From Weeksellaceae bacterium (GTDB lineage Bacteria; Bacteroidota; Bacteroidia; Flavobacteriales; Weeksellaceae), in contig JAKOOI010000301.1 in the NCBI GenBank assembly GCA_022701475.1, forward strand, positions 1-6,572: a stretch of 6,572 bases of DNA, in the 5' to 3' direction. Positions 1 through 5,015 of this stretch are shown here, one piece after another. Numbering within the stretch: the stretch's first letter is position 1; the number at the start of each line of letters is the position of its first letter. The notes under the pieces were generated by a model, which worked only from the letters and a program-made list of their open reading frames with translations, was not told where the DNA came from and made no database searches. The position numbers and the translations under genes are program-made.

Positions 1-1196
1 TGATCTTTTGGAAGATACGTAAGAACAGGAGTATATTCGTATTGATTTGTATTATAATTATCCGTTGTATAACTTACCCTTAAGGTAAAATCTTCTAAAA
101 ATTTATATTCTGCCCAGATATTATTAAGCAATCTCTCTTCTCTGTTCTGTGCACGGAATAAATCCAGTACTGCTCTTGGATTGGCAATTGAATATCCATT
201 AAAAAACTGATAATCACCGGTTGCCTGATTCATCGGGCTGAATATGGGAGGTGCATTGTAAGCATTCAGCAGCGGATTGTTGGCAATATCCGTTCTGGTT
301 TTGGAGAACGTAAAATTGTCACCAATTGTTAAGTTATCTGTAATCTTGTAACTTAAGTTTAATTTTGTACTGAACCTGTTGAAGCCATTCCCGGAATTGA
401 TATTTTTACCGGCATCAAAGTTCCCTTCATCCTGCAACAAACCTACGCTTCCGTAATAGTTTAATTTGCCTAAACTTCCCGAAGCTGAAAAATCGTTGGC
501 ATTGATGATACTTGTTTTTCTGAAAATCTCATTGAACCAATCGGTGTCCGCAGGAAAATTAGCTCTCGAAATAGATCCGGCACTTGATCCGTTGTCATTG
601 ATAAGTTTTTCATTATAGAGCTCAATATACTGATCAGAATTGACCATTTTAGGTATATTGGTAATCTTTTTAAATCCGAGATAAGAGTTAAAATTATACA
701 CAGGTTTTCCTTTTCCTGTTTTTGTCTTGATTATAACAGCTCCATTAGCTGCCTGAGCTCCAAAGATTGCTAAACTGGACGGATCTTTCAGAACACTCAT
801 AGACTCAATGTCCTGAGGATTCAAAAATGATATGTCATTGGTAATTGTTCCGTCAACAATGAAAACAGTATATCCACTCAATGATCCGACACCTCGTATA
901 TCCACCCTGGGAGATGATCCTGGAGCACCTGAATTTACAATGTTCACCCCAGCAAGTTTTCCTTGAACAGAACTCATCGGATTTGAATTGGGTTTATCTG
1001 CCAAGTCTTTCGCAGACACTACTCCAATACTCCCGGTTACATTTTCTTTTCTTTGTGTACCATATCCCACAAGCACTACCTCCTCAATCTTCTGCTCTTT
1101 CTGAACAGTATCTCTCGGGGCAGTCTGCGCATTGACGTTCATTCCGAAATAGAGAACAGCAATGAGACATGAATACTTTAAATTACTTTGTTTCAT
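1..1196 (-). CDS. SusC/RagA family TonB-linked outer-membrane protein, N-terminal part (cut by left edge)
   Basis: Reading the minus strand from ATG at 1196 gives 398 uninterrupted codons that run off the window; the family is usually about 900-1100 residues, so over half is missing. Residues 1-23 form a signal peptide (MKQSNLKY..., cleavage likely NVNA-QT). A TonB-box-like stretch IEEVVLVGYGTQ lies near residues 37-48. The plug domain follows, with SVQGKLAGVNIV, DIRGVGSLSG, VFIVDG, LNPQDIESMSVLKDPSS and AANGAVIIKTKTG, which is the SusC/RagA signature. Known family role: the gated barrel of a SusCD complex that imports glycans, peptides or other large ligands with TonB energy. The usual N-terminal carboxypeptidase-regulatory-like domain is absent, as in many flavobacterial members. 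The substrate cannot be told from this part, and a susD partner would be left of the window. Coding sequence is visibly more AT-rich than the genes to its right. The start is supported by the signal peptide; there is no Shine-Dalgarno sequence. Confidence 0.93.
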   Translation of the reverse strand, partial: MKQSNLKYSCLIAVLYFGMNVNAQTAPRDTVQKEQKIEEVVLVGYGTQRKENVTGSIGVVSAKDLADKPNSNPMSSVQGKLAGVNIVNSGAPGSSPRVDIRGVGSLSGYTVFIVDGTITNDISFLNPQDIESMSVLKDPSSLAIFGAQAANGAVIIKTKTGKGKPVYNFNSYLGFKKITNIPKMVNSDQYIELYNEKLINDNGSSAGSISRANFPADTDWFNEIFRKTSIINANDFSASGSLGKLNYYGSVGLLQDEGNFDAGKNINSGNGFNRFSTKLNLSYKITDNLTIGDNFTFSKTRTDIANNPLLNAYNAPPIFSPMNQATGDYQFFNGYSIANPRAVLDLFRAQNREERLLNNIWAEYKFLEDFTLRVSYTTDNYNTNQYEYTPVLTYLPKD

Positions 1197-1229
1197 ATAG
1201 TTTAATTTTATCGTACAATCAATCATAAT

Positions 1230-1247
1230 CAGGGAAAAAATTCCCTG
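1230..1247 (-). promoter_or_regulatory. Short hairpin in presumed susC 5' leader
   Basis: CAGGGAA (1230-1236) and TTCCCTG (1241-1247) are perfect 7-base arms around a 4-base loop. The element lies between the predicted transcription start (about 1289) and the susC ATG at 1196, so it would form in the leader RNA about 33 bases before the start codon. It is not followed by a U-run in the direction of transcription, so it is not a standard terminator. A role in RNA stability or translation control is only a guess. Confidence 0.4.
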
Positions 1248-1294
1248 CTGCCTTTCTATTGGGATACAACTTATTCTCATAAAAAGACATTGGC

Positions 1295-1302
1295 CAAAAT
1301 TA
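1295..1302 (-). promoter_or_regulatory. Putative Bacteroidetes -7 element for the susC-type gene
   Basis: The minus strand reads TAATTTTG, an exact match to the Bacteroidetes -7 consensus TAnnTTTG. It would place the transcript start near 1289 and give a leader of about 93 bases. A matching TTTG -33 element is not present about 20 bases upstream, so the call rests on one half-site in an AT-rich region, and a regulator may be needed for activity. Confidence 0.4.
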
Positions 1303-1385
1303 TAAAAATATCTTTAATATTGTTAATTTCACTTAATATTTTTATGCTTTTCTTAATGACTTTCTGATATTAATCCGATTGTTTT

Positions 1386-1406
1386 ATTCACTTTAATTTA
1401 GTGAAT
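1386..1406. repeat. Inverted repeat upstream of susC, possible operator
   Basis: ATTCACT (1386-1392) and AGTGAAT (1400-1406) are perfect 7-base inverted arms separated by 7 bases. The centre lies about 95 bases upstream of the susC -7 element. The symmetry would suit a dimeric DNA-binding protein, but arms of this size also arise by chance in AT-rich DNA. Confidence 0.25.
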
Positions 1407-1575
1407 TATCAAAATTAATTCTACTATTTAATATTATAATAAAGCATAATTGATATACACTGTTAAAAACAAAACAAACAAGTCCATTTTAACTTCCTTA
1501 TCATAATTTTTTTTGAAAATTCATGATAATGCGCCAGCTGATACAATACCACGATTATTTAACGGAGATTTAAAA

Positions 1576-1607
1576 TTTGTTAAAACACATTTTGGTTTTT
1601 ATTTTTG
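1576..1607 (+). promoter_or_regulatory. Bacteroidetes-type promoter for the DUF4197 gene
   Basis: TTTG at 1576-1579 (-33 element) is followed after 20 bases by TATTTTTG at 1600-1607, which fits the -7 consensus TAnnTTTG exactly. The spacing is within the range usual for the Bacteroidetes primary sigma factor. Transcription should start near 1613, giving a leader of about 35 bases before the ATG at 1648. No Shine-Dalgarno sequence precedes that ATG, only A/T-rich sequence, as is normal for this phylum. Confidence 0.65.
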
Positions 1608-1647
1608 GTTCATTATTTGACGGTTTACCATTTTTAATGAAATTGCA

Positions 1648-2325
1648 ATGAAAAAATATATTATCGCCGCTGCTCTGCTAATCGGAACGGGGTTTGTCAT
1701 CAATACTACGGTACAATCCTGCACGACCCTCGCTACCTCAGACCTTGGCTTATCTATCATCAAAAGGCTCCTGCTGAACGGAATCGAGAAAGGAATGGGC
1801 ATTTACAGCAGTAAAGAGGCCTTCCTGCAGAACAACATGGTAGATAAAGCATTACCCCGGCAGCTCAGGGACATCAATTCCCTGCTGGAAAATATAGCGC
1901 CTTCGCTGGTAGCCAAAGAACGGGAATATATTGCTGAAGCTGCCGCCTTCACGGTAAATACCTCAAGGCCTATCCTGGTGAATGCGGTCAACAGCCTTAC
2001 CGCCCAGGATGTCAGCAGGATCATCCAGGGAGAAAAAGGAACCGCTACCCTGATCCTTAAAGAGAAAACCCAACAGCAGCTGGTGGCTGCCATCACTCCG
2101 AAAGTGAACGAGCAGCTGAACCGGTATGGCATTGTAAAAAGCATCAATACCGCATTATCCGGCAGCAACCTGATCGGCAGCCTGTTGGGAGGCAGCAAGA
2201 CACAGGTCAATGCCGGAAGCCTGGGCCAGCTGGCTTCGGAACAGCTGGTGAACGGAATTTTCAATATTGTGGAAGATTATGAAATCCAGAACTCAACATC
2301 ACTGCTGGGACCGCTTGGAAAATAA
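1648..2325 (+). CDS. DUF4197 domain-containing putative lipoprotein
   Basis: The product has 225 residues. Residues 1-24 are a signal sequence (MKKYIIAAALLIGTGF...) ending in VQS before Cys25, a plausible lipobox, so the mature protein would be lipid-anchored in the periplasm or at the outer membrane. The rest matches DUF4197 in order: an early helix with GIEKGMGIYSSKEAFLQN, a VDKALPRQLRDINSLLENI segment near residues 66-84, the EREYIAEAAAFTVN helix, LTAQDVSRIIQGEKGTAT near 118-135, and a C-terminal helix LASEQLVNGIFNIVEDYE. The family has no assigned biochemical function. A Gly/Ser-rich link (LSGSNLIGSLLGGSK) sits before the last helix. A good promoter lies just upstream, and a DUF493 gene follows after 42 bases on the same strand, so the two may be co-transcribed. 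No catalytic motif is visible. Confidence 0.88.
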   Translation: MKKYIIAAALLIGTGFVINTTVQSCTTLATSDLGLSIIKRLLLNGIEKGMGIYSSKEAFLQNNMVDKALPRQLRDINSLLENIAPSLVAKEREYIAEAAAFTVNTSRPILVNAVNSLTAQDVSRIIQGEKGTATLILKEKTQQQLVAAITPKVNEQLNRYGIVKSINTALSGSNLIGSLLGGSKTQVNAGSLGQLASEQLVNGIFNIVEDYEIQNSTSLLGPLGK

Positions 2326-2367
2326 GAAATTCTTCAGTATATTTATCAATTATTTTAAAATTTGCAG

Positions 2368-2673
2368 ATGAACATATTACAGGGAAACCAGCACGCGAGC
2401 CCCGAGGATTTTTATAATTCCTTGAAGGAAAAACTGGAAGATCATCATGATTTTCCGGAGGATTATTTGTTTAAATTCATTATTCCTACCGATCAGGCAA
2501 AACTGACCGAGATCTACAGGGTATTTGACGGGATCAAGTTTACCCTGGGAAACAGGGAAAGCAAGAACGGAAAATATACGGCCTGCAACATCAATGCATT
2601 TGTGCTCGATGCCGATCAGGTAGTGCATATTTATAAAGAAGTGGCCAAGGTAGAAGGCGTCATCTTATTGTAA
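2368..2673 (+). CDS. DUF493 family protein (YbeD-like)
   Basis: This 101-residue protein aligns from memory with the DUF493/YbeD family: an FPEDYLFKFIIP strand near residues 29-40, a helix starting DQAKLTEIYRVFDG, then the conserved RESKNGKYTACNINAFVLDADQV block and the closing helix and strand YKEVAKVEGVILL. The family has a small ACT-like alpha/beta fold and is proposed to be a regulatory or ligand-binding protein; E. coli YbeD sits next to lipB, but no such neighbour is present here. It is cytoplasmic, with no signal peptide. I chose ATG at 2368 (MNILQGNQ) over an in-frame TTG at 2362, because the latter lies inside a promoter-like AAAATTTGC. It follows the DUF4197 gene by 42 bases and is followed by a strong terminator. 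Confidence 0.88.
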   Translation: MNILQGNQHASPEDFYNSLKEKLEDHHDFPEDYLFKFIIPTDQAKLTEIYRVFDGIKFTLGNRESKNGKYTACNINAFVLDADQVVHIYKEVAKVEGVILL

Positions 2674-2678
2674 AAAGT

Positions 2679-2711
2679 AAAAAAGTCAGCAATAAATAAG
2701 CTGACTTTTTT
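2679..2711. terminator. Bidirectional Rho-independent terminator
   Basis: AAAAAAGTCAGC (2679-2690) pairs perfectly with GCTGACTTTTTT (2700-2711) around a 9-base loop, giving a 12-bp stem. The A-tract on one side and the T-tract on the other make it work on both strands. It starts 5 bases after the DUF493 stop codon and lies 74 bases beyond the stop of the convergent ArsC-like gene, so it can end both transcripts. Confidence 0.9.
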
Positions 2712-2785
2712 ATTGGTATCCAAATTATTACCGGACGGTTTCCCGAACCTCACTGAACAGACATGGCGTACTGCTTCCGGTCATT

Positions 2786-3136
2786 TTATTTGTCGATAAA
2801 ATATTTTGCGTTTTCTACGGGGCGTCCCAGCATGGCTACCGGGCCTTTGATCAGGATCGGACGCTGGATCAGGGAAGGGTTTTCAGCCAGTACCTGAATC
2901 CACTCTTCTTCCGACAGATCTTTATCTGCAAAATTCTCCATATACAGCCGGTCGGTTTTCCTGATGATATGAGAGACACTCTGGTTGAGTTTTTTCAGCA
3001 CCGTTTTGATTTCCGTTACGCTTAACGGGTGCTCCACGATATTGATCATTTCAAAAGGAACCCCGTTTTCATCCAGATATTCCAGTACCGCGTTGGATTT
3101 CGAACAGTTTCCGTTGTGTAAAACCTTAACTATCAT
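2786..3136 (-). CDS. ArsC-family arsenate reductase-like protein
   Basis: The 116-residue product has the thioredoxin-like ArsC fold. The N-terminal motif HNGNCSKS places a single catalytic Cys at residue 11 with a preceding His7, like the HNPACGTS motif of E. coli ArsC. The three arginines that bind the oxyanion in that family have counterparts at Arg59 (SHIIRKTD), Arg92 (LIQRPILI) and Arg105 (MLGRPVENA). The motif is CxxS, so it is not a Spx-type CxxC regulator. Known family reaction: reduction of arsenate to arsenite with glutathione or glutaredoxin as the thiol donor. No arsR, acr3 or arsB gene is beside it, so a general thiol-reductase role is possible. It is cytoplasmic and stands alone, 149 bases downstream of the kinase gene and convergent with the DUF493 gene. 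Start ATG at 3136 fits the family length. Confidence 0.87.
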   Translation of the reverse strand: MIVKVLHNGNCSKSNAVLEYLDENGVPFEMINIVEHPLSVTEIKTVLKKLNQSVSHIIRKTDRLYMENFADKDLSEEEWIQVLAENPSLIQRPILIKGPVAMLGRPVENAKYFIDK

Positions 3137-3202
3137 TTTTTATATTTTGTGTTGGTGTATACCGGTAAATTTAATAATAAAACCGTTTTCCGGCAAATTG
3201 CG

Positions 3203-3245
3203 TCCGGAATCATTTCCTGATGATCCGGAACCGGACTTCTTTTTT
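3203..3245 (+). terminator. Hairpin with T-run between the kinase and ArsC-like genes
   Basis: TCCGG-A-ATCAT (3203-3213) pairs with ATGAT-CCGGA (3220-3229), giving a 10-bp stem with one bulged A and a 6-base loop. An alternative outer pairing is GTCCGG (3202-3207) with CCGGAC (3231-3236), followed by TTCTTTTTT. The T-run lies on the plus strand, so as a terminator it would act on rightward transcripts, yet no plus-strand gene lies just before it. It may instead fold in the downstream mRNA of the minus-strand kinase gene as a 3' stabilising structure. Confidence 0.35.
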
Positions 3246-3285
3246 ACATCTTGCTGTACCGGTGAGTCAAAAATCGATCCATGAC

Positions 3286-3900
3286 TTAAAACAATCCGTA
3301 CAGCTCGGCCTCTATTTTTTCAAGAATGAAGCCGAAGTCTTCCGGCTTTTCGACAAAATCGAGATCATCCACCTCAATAATCAGCAGCTTGCCTTCCGTA
3401 TATCCGGAGATCCATTTTTCATACTTTTGGTTGAGCTTGGAAAGGTACTCGATGCTGATGGAGGCTTCATATTCACGGCCTCTTTTATAAATTTTCTTGA
3501 CGAGGTTCGGAACGTCGGACTTCAGATAGATCAGCAGGTCCGGTGCGGAGATGAAAGATTTCATGAGGCTGAACACCGCGTTGTAATTATTAAAATCCCG
3601 GTTGGACAGCAGATTCATATCATTTAAATTTTCTGCAAAAATATGGGCGTCTTCGTAGATGGTACGGTCCTGGATGATGTTTTTCCCGCTTTCCCGGATT
3701 TCCTTTACCTGGCGGAAGCGGCTTCCCAGAAAATAGATCTGCAGTGCAAAGCTCCACTTGCTCATGTCTGCATAAAAATCTTCAAGGTACGGATTATGGT
3801 CCACATCTTCGAACTGGGCATCCCAGCCGTAATGTTTTGCCAGCATGGTGGTGAGTGTTGTTTTTCCTGCTCCGATGTTTCCTGTAACTGCAATGTGCAT
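3286..3900 (-). CDS. Deoxynucleoside kinase (dAK/dCK/dGK family)
   Basis: The 204-residue protein is a P-loop kinase: GNIGAGKT at residues 7-14 is the Walker A loop. Glu31 in FEDVDHNPYLEDFY fits the position of the catalytic base; the usual E-P pair is E-D here. DRT at 78-80 in QDRTIYEDAHIF corresponds to the DRT/ERS motif of bacterial deoxyadenosine kinases, and RGREYE at 139-144 is the arginine-rich lid. Known family reaction: ATP-dependent 5'-phosphorylation of deoxynucleosides in the salvage pathway, in the cytoplasm. Whether it prefers deoxyadenosine, deoxyguanosine or deoxycytidine cannot be read from the sequence. It lies 53 bases downstream of the propeller-like gene on the same strand. 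AAGGAAG shortly before the ATG is a possible, unusually SD-like ribosome site. Length is normal for the family. Confidence 0.92.
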   Translation of the reverse strand: MHIAVTGNIGAGKTTLTTMLAKHYGWDAQFEDVDHNPYLEDFYADMSKWSFALQIYFLGSRFRQVKEIRESGKNIIQDRTIYEDAHIFAENLNDMNLLSNRDFNNYNAVFSLMKSFISAPDLLIYLKSDVPNLVKKIYKRGREYEASISIEYLSKLNQKYEKWISGYTEGKLLIIEVDDLDFVEKPEDFGFILEKIEAELYGLF

Positions 3901-3902
3901 AG

Positions 3903-3911
3903 TTCTTCCTT
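3903..3911 (-). promoter_or_regulatory. Possible Shine-Dalgarno-like site for the kinase gene
   Basis: The minus strand reads AAGGAAGAA a few bases before the ATG at 3900. The purine run resembles a weak ribosome binding site, which is uncommon in this phylum, where most starts lack one. It supports the chosen ATG. Confidence 0.3.
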
Positions 3912-3953
3912 AATGTATTTAAAATATGTTGAAATTGTTGTATACCAATGATC

Positions 3954-4931
3954 TCAGATCCCTGTAGACTCAACATCCGCAGCATCCTCCATCAGTTTCC
4001 TGAGCGAACTTTCGGCAGGGTTCCTGTTTTCGATCTCATCTGTCTTTTTCTCCAGCTTGGCCTCCGGACTGTCTGGTTCTGCAGGTTTTTCAGCAGAAGG
4101 CTCCACATCCCTTTCCGTATCTTTCCTTTTCGGGTCCGGCTCTGTTGCAACCTGCTTTTCCGTGGCTTTTTCAAGACTGTAAAGATAAAGTTTGTTGCCT
4201 TTTATTTCAAAGAGGGAAAGGGTATTTTTATCCACAATCTGCGAATCCGGATCCTGAAATACGCGCTCGGTCCCTTTTTCAGGACGGTATGCTACAATAG
4301 CACGATCGGTAATGATCATGATCAGTTCATTTTCCCTCCGGAAGCGTTTTCCGTTTTCCACCGTGCCTTCAAAAAGCTTCTCGAATTTAAAGGTAAATAC
4401 CCTGAGGTGCTTCCGGGTGAGGATATAGACTTTATTTTCATATACCAGCAGGTCCATCAGCTCATCAAAACTGGCATCAAAAGGATAGGAATTGATGATG
4501 GTCTCATTCCTGAAATTGTACTGGATCAGGCGTTTCGTACTGTCATCCAGCAGCCACAGCTGCTGCAGGTCCTCGGCGTAGGCCATTTTAATAAACCCGA
4601 ATTTCTGTCTGAAATCTACCCGCTGGATCTCGTTCATATTCTGGTCCACGAACTTCATTTCCTGGGCATTTTCAGAAAAAAGAGGCACACTCAGCGGATT
4701 CTGAACGGTCTGTACTTTATACGGAACGGTAAGCATCATCTTTCCGATCTGCTTTCCCAGCGAATCGTATTTGGTAAAACTGAAATCCTTATTCTTATAG
4801 ATATACAGATTTCCGTAGTCATCAGCGAGCATATCTTTGGCTTCCTTCAGTTTCAGCGTGTCCAAAGGAAGGATTCTCTGCGCAGGCAGCGTACAGAAAA
4901 CCAGCACGAATAGTATGTAAAATCGTTTCAA
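3954..4931 (-). CDS. Exported propeller-like protein with charged C-terminal tail, function unknown
   Basis: The 325-residue product is not a family I can name. Residues 1-17 form a signal peptide (KRFYILFVLVFCTLPA, cleavage likely LPA-QR). Residues 20-255 are rich in short repeated beta-strand units (GNLYIYKN, LQQLWLLDDSTK, NKVYILTRKHLRVF, GNKLYLYSLEKA), as in beta-propellers. Residues 256-325 are a Lys/Glu/Asp/Pro-rich tail (for example EPDPKRKDTERDVEP) that is probably disordered. The start is TTG at 4931: the frame is open upstream only to a TAA at 4980-4982 with no ATG or GTG, and the first internal Met is residue 34, which would remove the signal peptide. It lies 84 bases after glutaminyl cyclase copy 1 and 53 before the kinase, all on the same strand. 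The antisense strand is also open over nearly the whole gene, but that frame looks like a shadow. Confidence 0.75.
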   Translation of the reverse strand: MKRFYILFVLVFCTLPAQRILPLDTLKLKEAKDMLADDYGNLYIYKNKDFSFTKYDSLGKQIGKMMLTVPYKVQTVQNPLSVPLFSENAQEMKFVDQNMNEIQRVDFRQKFGFIKMAYAEDLQQLWLLDDSTKRLIQYNFRNETIINSYPFDASFDELMDLLVYENKVYILTRKHLRVFTFKFEKLFEGTVENGKRFRRENELIMIITDRAIVAYRPEKGTERVFQDPDSQIVDKNTLSLFEIKGNKLYLYSLEKATEKQVATEPDPKRKDTERDVEPSAEKPAEPDSPEAKLEKKTDEIENRNPAESSLRKLMEDAADVESTGI

Positions 4932-5015
4932 TTTCTTTGTCTGTAGGAATCTCGAAAATCTCCTGCCAATGTACCAATTTTATCGGAACCGGCGCAAATC
5001 ATGATCCCGTTTGTA

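Larger units (their letters stand above)
1197..1647. other. AT-rich divergent intergenic region
   Basis: These 451 bases separate the divergent susC-type gene (minus) and the DUF4197 gene (plus). I find no convincing coding frame, tRNA or repeat array in it. It holds a susC-side -7 element at 1295-1302, a hairpin in the presumed susC leader at 1230-1247, an inverted repeat at 1386-1406 and a promoter for the rightward gene at 1576-1607. The stretch 1408-1575 is low-complexity AT-rich sequence with no other signal that I can support. The size is larger than needed for two simple promoters, so regulator sites for the susC gene may lie here, but none can be named. Confidence 0.7.

Noticed and set aside
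1803..2264. 153-codon open frame on the minus strand across the DUF4197 gene
   Set aside because: It is fully covered by a recognisable family on the other strand and has no motif, promoter or start context of its own.
2362..2367. TTG at 2362 as the start of the DUF493 gene
   Set aside because: It adds only two residues and overlaps a promoter-like element; the ATG at 2368 begins the conserved N-terminus MNILQGNQ.
2728..2784. 18-codon minus-strand open frame right after the ArsC-like stop codon
   Set aside because: It is too short, has no family or hydrophobic character, and reads into a terminator region; nothing supports translation.
3160..3167. TACCGGTA palindrome and repeated ACCGGT/TCCGGA words between 3160 and 3262
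   Set aside because: The words are short and irregularly spaced, and do not form an array or a clear operator pair; only the 3203-3229 stem is worth keeping.
3220..3627. 135-codon open frame on the plus strand over the kinase gene
   Set aside because: The kinase on the opposite strand has all its motifs; the plus frame shows none.
3948..4913. 321-codon open frame on the plus strand, antisense to the propeller-like gene
   Set aside because: The minus-strand frame has a signal peptide and ordered beta-repeats, while the plus frame gives a Phe/Ile/His/Arg-rich product with no motif, as expected for a shadow of a long gene.
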